Source of the DNA: Salinilacustrithrix flava
GTDB taxonomy: Bacteria; Actinomycetota; Acidimicrobiia; Acidimicrobiales; Salinilacustritrichaceae
Length of the DNA stretch: 50,165 bases
Direction of reading: 5' to 3'
NCBI GenBank assembly: GCA_024128875.1
Contig: JAMYFF010000015.1
Span: 1 to 50,165 of the forward strand
Position 1 is the first letter of the stretch; every line of letters begins with the position of its first letter. Position numbers and translations under genes: made by a program. This document shows positions 24,543 to 32,887 of the stretch, in pieces. The notes below the pieces were generated by a model, which was not told the DNA's origin, searched no databases, and worked only from the letters and a program-made list of their open reading frames with translations.

Positions 24543-24851
24543 GGCTCGAGGGTAGGTCTGCGCCGCCGAGGTCTGGATGATCGCCAGGCGCTCGAGGGCT
24601 CGACGCCGGATCTCTTTCGCCCGTCCAACGTGTGGACCGATCGTGACGCGGCGGACCGGATCCGCCCACACGTCGGTCGATCTGGCGGTTCCGTGGACGG
24701 ATCAGGCCCAAGGCAGGCCCGCATTGCCCACACGTCTGTCTGAGGAAGGTCGATACCGATGGCGCTTCTGGGCGGGCCCCGAAACCGGTTTTCGTGGACT
24801 GGTCTTCCCGTTTCGCGTGGTCTGCGCCTGGAGATCAGGCAGCCTGGGGCC
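24543..24851. other. Intergenic region without a supported gene
   Basis: About 309 bp between divergent MmcQ/YjbR and DUF971 genes. Short ORFs exist on both strands but none looks coding. Two copies of GCCCACACGTC (about 24663 and 24725) and an inverted GTGTGG near 24632 are present; I see no clear promoter or RNA. Confidence 0.4.
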
Positions 24852-25169
24852 GTGGACGTCAGCAACGAGCCCGTGGATCTCGAGGTCAAACGTGAAGAGG
24901 GCGTCACGATTCGGTTCGCCGATGGCCACGTCGCGCGGATCGGGCTGATGGAGCTCCGACAGGGATGTCCGTGCGCGACGTGTCGCGCGCTGCGGGAGCG
25001 TGGAGAAGACGGGTGGCCACGGCCTGGTGCTCCAGAGCCGTTGCGCATCACGGACGCGCAGTTCCATGGCGCATATGCCCTGCAGATCACGTGGAACGAC
25101 GGCCATCGGACCGGGCTCTATCCGTTCGAGGCTCTGCGCCGCTGGAGCGTCTCGGGGCCACCTCGCTGA
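24852..25169 (+). CDS. DUF971 (GBBH-like N-terminal) domain protein
   Basis: A 105-aa protein. DUF971 motifs: IRFADGHVARIGLMELRQGCPCATCR (a CxCxxC cluster), then YALQITWNDGHRTGLYPFEALRR. This fold is the N-terminal domain of gamma-butyrobetaine hydroxylase and also stands alone; in eukaryotes a zinc-binding version exists. The GTG at 24852 gives the family N-terminus. The function is unknown. It converges on the OsmC gene. Confidence 0.8.
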   Translation: MDVSNEPVDLEVKREEGVTIRFADGHVARIGLMELRQGCPCATCRALRERGEDGWPRPGAPEPLRITDAQFHGAYALQITWNDGHRTGLYPFEALRRWSVSGPPR

Positions 25170-25181
25170 TCCCCACCTCTG

Positions 25182-25216
25182 GGGCGGGACCCCGCATCAG
25201 GCCAAGGGGAACCTTG
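25182..25216. repeat. Copy 1 of a 23-nt repeat plus terminator-like hairpin
   Basis: 25182-25204 matches 36756-36778 at 22 of 23 bases; both copies lie between convergent gene ends. Here it runs into a perfect CAAGG-GGAA-CCTTG hairpin at 25203-25216, 2 bp before the OsmC stop. Probably a bidirectional terminator region. Confidence 0.6.
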
Positions 25217-25217
25217 C

Positions 25218-25643
25218 TCAGGCGAGGCTGGCGTCGAGGGTGATGGTGGTGCCGGTGAGCGCCTTGCTGACTGGGCAGTCGACCTTGGCGCCCTCGGCCG
25301 CCTCGACGAAGTCCTCGGCGCTCATGCCCGGGACCGTGCCCACGACCTTGAGGTGGATGCCGGTGATGCCCTCGCCGGGCTGGAAGGTGACGTCTGCGGT
25401 GGTCTCGAGCCGTTCGGGCGGGCTGCCGGCCTTGGCCAGCCCGTTCGACAGCGCCATGGAGAAGCATGACGAGTGCGCGGCTGCGATGAGCTCCTCGGGG
25501 CTGGTCCGTCCGTCCGGCTCCTCGGCGCGCGACGGCCAGGACACGTCGTAGGTCCCGAGCCCCGAGGACTCGAGCGTCACCTGCCCCGACCCCTCCATGA
25601 GCGAGCCTTCCCAACGAGTGGTTGCCGTGCGTGTCGTTGCCAT
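25218..25643 (-). CDS. OsmC family peroxiredoxin-like protein
   Basis: A 141-aa thiol-dependent hydroperoxide reductase. Both redox cysteines are present, in AAHSSCFSMALS and VDCPVSKALTG, and TSPEELIAAAHSSC is a signature of the OsmC/Ohr superfamily (OsmC branch). It reduces organic or lipoyl-type hydroperoxides. It stands alone; no regulator is adjacent. Confidence 0.9.
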   Translation of the reverse strand: MATTRTATTRWEGSLMEGSGQVTLESSGLGTYDVSWPSRAEEPDGRTSPEELIAAAHSSCFSMALSNGLAKAGSPPERLETTADVTFQPGEGITGIHLKVVGTVPGMSAEDFVEAAEGAKVDCPVSKALTGTTITLDASLA

Positions 25644-25759
25644 GCCCCGGAGGCTACGCGGAGATCCGACGGCATGGGTTCCGATGGCGGGGTGTCGGTG
25701 ATCGAACGGCTCTGCCGGCGGGGTGCGAAACCATCCGGCGGCCGAGGCACCATGGGCGC

Positions 25760-26131
25760 CGTGGCTCTGACGCATTGGCAGGGGGAGAGCGGGTGCACGG
25801 TGACCGTGGAGGAGCTCCGTGCGATCGCCGAGGCGGCACACGTAGTCGTCGGTGAATCGATGCAGTTCGTCGGGAGCTACGCGAGGAGACGGGAGTCGAT
25901 GCTCGCCCAATCGGAGGTCCCGCCCTCGTCGACGTGGTCGACCATCCGCTCGCGGATGGAACGCGTGCGTCCACCTTCGGTGTCGCTTACACGTTCGAGA
26001 TCTGTCGCTCCGTCCAACTGCGGGCCGAACCGGGCCAGCCGGTGCAGTGGTGGCCCCTCGATGCTCCGCCGGTGGACGTCGGTCGGAAGCATTGGGAGCG
26101 TCTGCTCCGGCACGTGCGCTCGGTCGCATAA
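25760..26131 (+). pseudogene. NUDIX hydrolase remnant, frameshifted
   Basis: The frame opening after a TGA at 25853-25855 encodes a Nudix box half, DAVRRELREETGVDA, followed by a normal family C-terminal part (FGVAYTFEI, PVQWWPLDAPP) to a TAA at 26129-26131. The preceding G-E-S of the box (usual form GGxxxxGES) lies in a different frame just upstream (AAHVVVGESM), so a frameshift of about one base at about 25855 splits the box. The sequence N-terminal to that is unrecognisable. It is a decayed gene unless the base sequence is wrong here; the 5' limit is approximate. Confidence 0.6.
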
Positions 26132-26521
26132 CCGTCCGAGTCACCACCCACGTAACCATGTGTCGCCAGGCGGCGATCATGCCCTTGGCCTGTTCGATGA
26201 CGATCCGGTGATCGAGGGCCAGAGTTGCAGGTGCTCGGCCAGCCGCCGCTGCTCGTCGAACTTGGCTGCGCTGCACAGCACCACGGTCACGACGGATGCG
26301 AACGTCTCAACGAGATGGAGGTCCTCGTCGTTCCACGGACGACTCTGCAAGTCGTAGAGCCCCAGGGCACCCAGCGCCGTGCGGTCGAGTATCAACGGGG
26401 CGGATGCGACTCCCAGCACGCCGCGCTCGATGGCGTCCGGTGCGAAGGTGGGCCAGCGAGCCGAACTGGAAATCGCAGAGGGCTTCGAGGCGGCGCCGGC
26501 TGATGCCAGCGAGCGATGCAC
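26132..26521 (-). pseudogene. GAF-ANTAR protein remnant, frameshifted and truncated
   Basis: The frame 26521 to about 26230 encodes the second half of a GAF sensor domain (VLGVASAPLILDRTALGALGLY, LHLVETFASVVTVVL, FDEQRRLAEHLQ). The expected continuation, LALDHRIVIEQAKGMIAA, is an ANTAR RNA-binding domain start but lies one frame away, joined at about 26225. The ANTAR domain then loses its last helices, and the N-terminal half of GAF is missing. Intact relatives bind RNA to antiterminate transcription. It lies back to back with the NUDIX remnant, so the whole 25.7-26.5 kb stretch is decaying. Confidence 0.62.
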
Positions 26522-26531
26522 CTCGGAGCGG

Positions 26532-26888
26532 CTACGTGGCCTGGAGAAGCCTGAAGACCGCCGCGTTCCACGATGCGTCGCCTCTCGGGTGATGAGCTGA
26601 CTCGTTCGGCGGTGGCGTGATGCCTGCTGATCGAACGGCAGCGTTCAGATCGCAGAGCCCCGTCGGCCAGCCGTCAGGCCATGGTGACACCAATCGTCGG
26701 AGCAGCTGGAGGTCCCAATCCCAGTAGCGGCGATGAGCCTGTTCTGCTTCGTCCCCGAGATCGAACGGGGGTCCGGCCAGCTCCTCCACGGTTGGGCACC
26801 AGGCCCAGAACTCGTCGACATCTCCGCAGAAGTCCCGAATGGCCTCCGACAGGTCATCGCCGCCGAGGCGCGGTTCCTCGGCGATCAT
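26532..26888 (-). CDS. Conserved-looking protein of unknown function (118 aa)
   Basis: I do not recognise a family. It has an acidic, Trp-rich centre (DEFWAWCPTVEELAGPPFDL, then RRYWDWDLQLLRRLVSPW) and no signal or membrane segment. It reads well as protein, unlike the neighbouring remnants. The ATG at 26888 is one choice; the frame is open upstream and no ribosome site is clear. It lies 101 bp downstream of the large metzincin-like gene on the same strand. Confidence 0.55.
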   Translation of the reverse strand: MIAEEPRLGGDDLSEAIRDFCGDVDEFWAWCPTVEELAGPPFDLGDEAEQAHRRYWDWDLQLLRRLVSPWPDGWPTGLCDLNAAVRSAGITPPPNESAHHPRGDASWNAAVFRLLQAT

Positions 26889-26989
26889 CCGAGGTACGAC
26901 TACTCGCTTGGTGAACGCGCTTGCGCGCTCGCGAGCGGGCCGGTGAGTGCTCGTAGCTCCCTGGTCCGGCCGGAGTATCCGGGCGAACG

Positions 26990-29900
26990 TCACCGGGCCC
27001 GCCCCCGACCTCCGCCACCGTCGTTGTCGGAGATGGTCAGGTTCCCGCCCTCGAGGAACACGGCCTCGCCAACCGAGCCGGGCATGGTGAAGGCGTCGAC
27101 GATCTCGCCATCGCCGTTGCGGACCCGGATCCAGATCCGGTCCACGCCTGCTCCGGGTTGGCCGGCGTCCTCGACGGCGATGGTGAAGGTGTGGTTGCCG
27201 AGCGGCTCGTCCCACCCTGGCTCGGCGTAGGTCGCCTTTCCGCTCGCCGTCGCCCAGCGGGTGCCGGCCTCGGTGTCCTCCCAGCTGGTGAGCGAGCCGA
27301 GTGCATTGGACTTCAGCCGGTACCGGGTGCCGTCGGGCAGGTGGCGGATGACGAGCACGCTGCCCTGCACCTTCGTGGCCTTCTTGTTGTACGAGAGCGT
27401 CAACCCGACGTTGGTGCGGTGGCCGTCGGCGTCGGGCCAGGCGAAGTGGCCGCCACCCCCCGCGGAGCCCTCGGTGGGTGCCGCGACGACCAGGAGGTCC
27501 TCGGTTCTCCCGGTGAAGTACCCGCCAGCGACGTCGTAGTGGACCTCGTAGGTCTCGGCCGGGACGGCGTCGAAGTCGCAGCCCACCGTCAGCACACCGT
27601 CGTAGCCGGCGCCGGTGTCGGAGACCACGGCGCAGTCGACAGGGCCGATCGAACCGCCGGTGCCCACGGGCACGAGCGTTGCCGTGACCTCGGCCAGCCC
27701 GAGGTCGCCTGGTCGAGCGGTGCCTGCGGCCCCATCCGGCACGGCCTCGTGGACCACGGCACCGAGGCGGAACGGTCCGCTGATGTCCTCGCCCTCGGTC
27801 ACCTCGACCGCCACCGGGTTGTCCTCGGCCGGGGAGATGGTGGCGTCCTCGGCGTCGATCACGAACGTCGCCGAGGCGCTGTCGTCCAAGGCGCCGTCGT
27901 CCACGGTCAGTGTCGCCTGCTGGACGCTGGCCGGTCCGGCCGCCGTCCCGGACAGCTGCCACTCACAACGCGCCGCGCCCGCCACTGTGGTGCACGTCGG
28001 CGATCCGGCGGTGATGCCCGTGGGGAGGCCGGCCGGCACCAGCGACAGCGCATCGCCGTCGACGTCGGTGGCCACGAGCGTGACCGGGACGATGTCGTCG
28101 CTGGCATCGACGTCCTGGTACCCGGGGGTGACCGACTCGATCACCGGGGAGTCGGCCACGGGCACGACCGTGACCGTCACCGTCGCCTGGCTCGTCGCCC
28201 CCGCCGCGTCGGTGAGCTCGTAGGTGAACGAGTCGGTGCCGTTGACGTCGGCATCGGGGACGTAGGAGATGGTGTCGTCGGCGCCGACCGTGGCCGTGCC
28301 CATCGTCGGCGGCGAGATCACGGCGACGGAGACCTCGGCTGGTCCAGCGACGCCGTCGTTGGCGAGCACATCGACGGTGACCGGCGTGTCCTCGTCGGTG
28401 GTGGCCGAGTCGTCGGCCGCTGACGCAGCCGTCGCCGGCACGTCGGTCCACTCGCACCGGACCGTCTCGCCGGCGTCGAGGTCGACGGTGGCGGTTCCCG
28501 TACCGCTGTCGGCCACGCTGCCGCCGTCGGGGTCGTCACACACCAGCGACGAACCCTGGTGGCCGTCGCCGGCCGAGGTCTGGGTCACGGTGTAGGTGCC
28601 GACCGGCACATCGCCCTCGGTGAGGAGACCGCCGTCGGCGAGGTCGAACGTGCCCAGGCCGGGCAGGTCGCTGGTGAACGACGCCGGCGACCCGCCGGCC
28701 GGATCGGTCGTTCGCTCGAGGACCACGGTGCCGTTCTCGGTGACCACGGTGCAGCTCCCGGTGCCGCCGACGTCGATCTGGACGGTGTCCCGTCCGGCGC
28801 GTCCGTCGGCGTCGACGGCATCGAAGGAGATCCGGTGGCACCCGACCGACAGGCCACCCGGACCGAGGTCCAGGGCGCGGCCCGTGCCGAGCACGCCGTC
28901 GAGATCAGACCGCCACGTCAGCGAGGCGCCATCGAGGAGGCTGTCGGCCGGGTCCCATGCATCGCCGCGCAGGTGGATCGGCACGTCGGTGCCGATGGTG
29001 GCGCCGTCGTCAGGGGTGGCGATGGACGTCACCGGAGCACCGGCATCGACGACGAAGGTCGGCGAGGTGGCCGTGGCGGCGCGTACGCCGTCGGAGACCA
29101 CGACCCGGATGCGGGCCGTCGGCGAGCCCTCGAGGTAGCGGGTCGGTGCGGTGTAGGACCGGGCGCCTGGCTCGGTGGTGGCCAAGTGCTCCCAGGTGAC
29201 GCCGTCGTCGAGGCTGTACTGGATCATGGCCGTCAGCTCGTCGCCGTCGGCGTCGTGAGCGTCCCAGGAGATCGCGATCGTGCTCGTTGCGGCGGTGTCG
29301 GCCGTGGGTGAGACAAGATCGACCGTGGGAGCCGTGGGCGAGGCCACGACCCGGGTTCGTTCGACACCGTCGACGGTGACGACGATCTCGGCGAGGTCGG
29401 CCACGTCACCGGTGACCGGCACCGGGGCCACGAACATCGGGATCGGCGGCCCGAAGTAGTCGTCTCCATCGGCCTCGTCGAGCGGGACCGACCGCGTGCC
29501 GAGCACCCCGCCGGCGGCGTCGAGCAGGGTGACGTCGACGGCGCCCGACTCGAGCGACGGGTCGGCGCCCCGGAGCGGGAACGCGTCCTCGAGGACGAGC
29601 TCGCCGGTCTCGGGATCCTCGGCGCCGGAGACGACGACCATGTCGGCGGACGAACCGCCGCCGCCGATGCTTGCGTCGTTCTGGTCGAGGATGCCGGCCC
29701 AAACGGCGAAGTAGGTGAACGTGGACGGCCACCGCGACTGCTCGGGGTTCTGCCCGCAGTACGACATCAGCTCGAAGTCCCGTCGGGGGTTGGGAACAGC
29801 GAGATCGTCCCGCCCGGCGAGGTACTGGCGAGGAACGAAACCCCAGATCTCGGTGTCGTCGTCACCGAGAGGGCCGATGGTGGGGAACAGGAAGTCCCAC

Positions 29901-32740
29901 CTGGTCTCGGCCGACGCGGTGTTCTCGGTCGAGAGCGTCTCGAAGAAGGGGTGCAGCTGGGCCGAGTCCGGCGCGGTCGCGCCGCACACCCCGGCTCCCG
30001 GCTCGATGGCGGCGTGGGCCTTGCCGTAGACGTGGGCCGCCTCGTGGACCGTGGCGTTGCGGGCGCCCCCACCGTCTGCAGGTTCCTCCGCCTCCCAGAG
30101 GTAGGTGCTGGCCACCTTGGTCCCGGTCGTGGCCAAGCCGCGACCGATCCCCTGTGGCCCCCGGTCGAGCAGCAGGCCCGAGAGGATGACCGCCGGCGGG
30201 AAGCGGTCGGGGTGCAGGACCCGGTTCACGATCCGGCGCTCGGACAGCCGGATGTTGGCCTTGGACAAGGTGGGCGGCTTGGAGAAGGTGTTCCCGTCGT
30301 TGATGCGGAAGTCAATGACGTCGGTCGGGAGCGCATCGGAGTGCCGGCGGATGATCTCGAACACGTCGTCGGTGCTCGGGGCCTCCCACACGCCGCCGTC
30401 CTGGCGCTTGGCCAACGTGGCGGTGCCGGTGAGCCCACTGGTGTCGAGGCCGAGATCCGACTCGTCCAGACCTCGGAGGAGGCGGATGGTGTTGGCCGAG
30501 GTGTCACCCGACACGGTGATGCGGCCCTGGCGGATGCCGAAGAGGCGGCTCAGGAGGTCGTGGATGGCGTCGTCGATCTGGGCGGCGGTGGCATCGAACG
30601 GGAGCGAATCGGTGGCGTCGCCGTCGACGACGATGCGGAACGACCCGGCGGTCGCCGAGCGGGACAGGTCGTAGATCTCGCTGCGGCGCACCGGCCAGGA
30701 CGTGAACTCGATCAATGGACGGGTCGGGTCGACGAAGCCGACGACCGTGGTGCAGTCGGGTGCGCTGTCACGCTCGTCGCAGCGGACGCCCTGCCCGGCC
30801 GGGCCGGTCAGCTCGAAGGACAGATCCACACGGCCGGCGGTCTTCGTCCAGCTGCCGGGCAGCACGAAGTTGAGGCTGCCGTCCAGGTCGGCGCGAGGGC
30901 GGGTACCCGGGTCGTCCACGTCGTCGGGCACGATCAACCCCGGGTTCTCCGGCGACAGCGGGCTGCCCGGCAACGGGGTGCCGTTCACCTCGCCACGGAG
31001 GACGCCGCTGGCCTGCGTCGGGCTGGTGTCGTCGAGACGCTCGAGGAACACCCGGGCCACCGTGTCCTTGCCCGAGTAGAGCGACACGTCGTTCTCCCAG
31101 TTCTGGATCGCTTGGTTCACCTCGATCGCGTGCAGGCGCAGCACCTCGGGATCGGGCTCGGCAACGATCCTCTCTTGACCTTGGAACAGGTAGGCCGCCC
31201 CTGCTCCCGCGCCGCCTTCAGAGGCGCTGATGTCCCCCACCAAGAGGTCCGCCAGCCCGTCGTCGGTCACATCACCCACACCTGCGATGTCGTCATGGCC
31301 AGTCTGGAGTTCGATCTGCCATGCCGAATCCGCACCGATCGAGCCACCCGAGAGCGGATCCAGCAGGACGTGATGCACGCGGGGCAGCGACCCATCGAGG
31401 TTCGGACGTCGGGTGACGACGACGTCGTCGTGCCCGTCACCATCCGTGTCTCCCACTTCCGTCACGAAACGGATCGGATACTCGGATTCGCCCGTATAGG
31501 AGGACAGGACGGCCTTCGATGCGCCGTCGTAGATGATGACCCGCCCGATCTCATCCGCCCAGTCGACGAAGTACCCCCAATCGACCGCAGCGAACTCCGG
31601 AACACCGTCACCATTCAGATCATCCAGCCCGGCAACGTCTCCTCCGAGCTTGTTCAGGCGTGACCCATTGAGTTCGACACCAGCAGAGCCCAGCGAACCG
31701 AGGTCCACAGCAACTCCGTCAGTCCGCCCGTACACGATGAACACGGCGCCGGTGACCACCTCTTGGGTGTCCGACCACGCGGGGTCGAGCGACTCAGCAC
31801 CCGGCGCTCCGACCGCCACGTCGTCCAGGCCGTCACCGTTGACGTCGCCGATCCCTGCCACCGCTCGACCTGCACTCGTGGCACCTTCTCTCAGGCTCAT
31901 GTAGACCGCACGGTCGTCGTTGGAGGCCTGCGCTTCGTTGAGGTCGATGCTCGCTGCAGTCGGACTTCCGAACACCAGATATGCGCCAAAGCGACTGCCC
32001 GGCGCCCCGATGATGACGTCGTCGTAGCCGTCGCCGTTTGCATCCCCCGCTGCATCGAGCGTGTTGTCGCGCCCGAGAGAGTCACCCGGAACGCCATCGA
32101 GCAAGTAGCCGTCAGGCGTTGCACCCGTGGCGATGTCCGACAGTTCGACCGTTCGGCTATCTGGCCCCCCCAAGATGATGTAGACCCGGCCAGACGTCAA
32201 TGTTCCGAGTTCTGGGCGGGCTGTTCCGGGCTCGCTCACCATCACGTCGTCGAAGCCGTCACCATTCGTGTCGCCAGCGGTCGTGACAGCCGTGCCAGCT
32301 CCACGTTGCAGGGTCGAAGCATCTCGCCCGTTGATCTTTATCCCGGGCGTCCCCCCCGGCTGGCCCACGGTGTCCAGCTCGACATCGCCGAGCACCGGTC
32401 CGAACACGATGAAGGCCTCACCCTCTCCGTCCGGGCCACCAGTGGGTGCCCCGATGACGACGTCGTCGAAGCCGTCACCGTTGACATCTCCGGCGTCACC
32501 GACCGTGTGGACGTTGTGCCCCTCGTAGGTCCCCGACAGAACTGCGAAGGCTTCATCGGGAGTCCGAACCTGATCGGCCACCTGTCCCTCCGACGTGGGA
32601 TCGTGACTCGTCCCGGCCGACGGTTGAGCGGGGAGTCCCACGACAACAAGGGCAACCGTCAGAAGACCGGCGAGCACCAGCTGTGCGGTGCGGCCTCGGT
32701 CCCGGCACCACAGCACTGACAGGTTGACCGTGACGGGCAT
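26990..32740 (-). CDS. Secreted FG-GAP propeller / metzincin-like protease, multidomain
   Basis: A 1916-aa exported protein. Signal peptide at about 1-43. Seven FG-GAP calcium-type repeats at about 80-505 (AGDVNGDGFDDVVIGAP, GIGDVNGDGLDDVAVGAP and others) should form an integrin-like beta-propeller. A central domain holds HEAAHVYGKAH (899-909), the full HExxHxxGxxH zinc motif of metzincins, with a Met-turn-like LMSYCG at about 991-996. Then come Ig-like domains, a prealbumin-like repeat (about 1330-1427), a cadherin/Big_9-like repeat (about 1447-1530) and further beta domains; there is no LPxTG and no C-terminal membrane span. GGAG lies 8 nt before the ATG. Probably a secreted protease or adhesin. 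The upstream LAL regulator and two phased repeats suggest dedicated control. Proteolytic activity is inference. Confidence 0.82.
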   Translation of the reverse strand: MPVTVNLSVLWCRDRGRTAQLVLAGLLTVALVVVGLPAQPSAGTSHDPTSEGQVADQVRTPDEAFAVLSGTYEGHNVHTVGDAGDVNGDGFDDVVIGAPTGGPDGEGEAFIVFGPVLGDVELDTVGQPGGTPGIKINGRDASTLQRGAGTAVTTAGDTNGDGFDDVMVSEPGTARPELGTLTSGRVYIILGGPDSRTVELSDIATGATPDGYLLDGVPGDSLGRDNTLDAAGDANGDGYDDVIIGAPGSRFGAYLVFGSPTAASIDLNEAQASNDDRAVYMSLREGATSAGRAVAGIGDVNGDGLDDVAVGAPGAESLDPAWSDTQEVVTGAVFIVYGRTDGVAVDLGSLGSAGVELNGSRLNKLGGDVAGLDDLNGDGVPEFAAVDWGYFVDWADEIGRVIIYDGASKAVLSSYTGESEYPIRFVTEVGDTDGDGHDDVVVTRRPNLDGSLPRVHHVLLDPLSGGSIGADSAWQIELQTGHDDIAGVGDVTDDGLADLLVGDISASEGGAGAGAAYLFQGQERIVAEPDPEVLRLHAIEVNQAIQNWENDVSLYSGKDTVARVFLERLDDTSPTQASGVLRGEVNGTPLPGSPLSPENPGLIVPDDVDDPGTRPRADLDGSLNFVLPGSWTKTAGRVDLSFELTGPAGQGVRCDERDSAPDCTTVVGFVDPTRPLIEFTSWPVRRSEIYDLSRSATAGSFRIVVDGDATDSLPFDATAAQIDDAIHDLLSRLFGIRQGRITVSGDTSANTIRLLRGLDESDLGLDTSGLTGTATLAKRQDGGVWEAPSTDDVFEIIRRHSDALPTDVIDFRINDGNTFSKPPTLSKANIRLSERRIVNRVLHPDRFPPAVILSGLLLDRGPQGIGRGLATTGTKVASTYLWEAEEPADGGGARNATVHEAAHVYGKAHAAIEPGAGVCGATAPDSAQLHPFFETLSTENTASAETRWDFLFPTIGPLGDDDTEIWGFVPRQYLAGRDDLAVPNPRRDFELMSYCGQNPEQSRWPSTFTYFAVWAGILDQNDASIGGGGSSADMVVVSGAEDPETGELVLEDAFPLRGADPSLESGAVDVTLLDAAGGVLGTRSVPLDEADGDDYFGPPIPMFVAPVPVTGDVADLAEIVVTVDGVERTRVVASPTAPTVDLVSPTADTAATSTIAISWDAHDADGDELTAMIQYSLDDGVTWEHLATTEPGARSYTAPTRYLEGSPTARIRVVVSDGVRAATATSPTFVVDAGAPVTSIATPDDGATIGTDVPIHLRGDAWDPADSLLDGASLTWRSDLDGVLGTGRALDLGPGGLSVGCHRISFDAVDADGRAGRDTVQIDVGGTGSCTVVTENGTVVLERTTDPAGGSPASFTSDLPGLGTFDLADGGLLTEGDVPVGTYTVTQTSAGDGHQGSSLVCDDPDGGSVADSGTGTATVDLDAGETVRCEWTDVPATAASAADDSATTDEDTPVTVDVLANDGVAGPAEVSVAVISPPTMGTATVGADDTISYVPDADVNGTDSFTYELTDAAGATSQATVTVTVVPVADSPVIESVTPGYQDVDASDDIVPVTLVATDVDGDALSLVPAGLPTGITAGSPTCTTVAGAARCEWQLSGTAAGPASVQQATLTVDDGALDDSASATFVIDAEDATISPAEDNPVAVEVTEGEDISGPFRLGAVVHEAVPDGAAGTARPGDLGLAEVTATLVPVGTGGSIGPVDCAVVSDTGAGYDGVLTVGCDFDAVPAETYEVHYDVAGGYFTGRTEDLLVVAAPTEGSAGGGGHFAWPDADGHRTNVGLTLSYNKKATKVQGSVLVIRHLPDGTRYRLKSNALGSLTSWEDTEAGTRWATASGKATYAEPGWDEPLGNHTFTIAVEDAGQPGAGVDRIWIRVRNGDGEIVDAFTMPGSVGEAVFLEGGNLTISDNDGGGGRGRAR

Positions 32741-32809
32741 GAGCGTGCTCCAAGCGTGCGCGTGCGGCCATTGATTCGCGCCGGATCGGGCGAGGGCAAG
32801 GACAGCGAC

Positions 32810-32840
32810 TACTCAATCCGCAAGGGGTGTTACTCAATCC
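32810..32840 (-). promoter_or_regulatory. Two direct repeats, 21-bp phased, upstream of the metzincin gene
   Basis: On the - strand GGATTGAGTA occurs at 32831-32840 and again at 32810-32819, exactly 21 bp apart (two helical turns), 70-100 bp upstream of the start at 32740. This is the geometry of an activator dimer bound on one face of DNA. The adjacent LAL regulator is the natural candidate. Confidence 0.65.
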
Positions 32841-32887
32841 TCACCCGCAAGCGGCGGGACACCCCCGTTCCGTGGGCCTGCGCCGCT

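Noticed and set aside
27158..28423. 421-codon + strand ORF inside the metzincin gene
   Set aside because: Antisense shadow of Ig-like repeats, rich in Gly/Arg/Val with no recognisable motif.
29951..31663. 570-codon + strand ORF opposite the metzincin and propeller region
   Set aside because: The - strand carries the zinc motif and FG-GAP repeats; the + frame has no motif.
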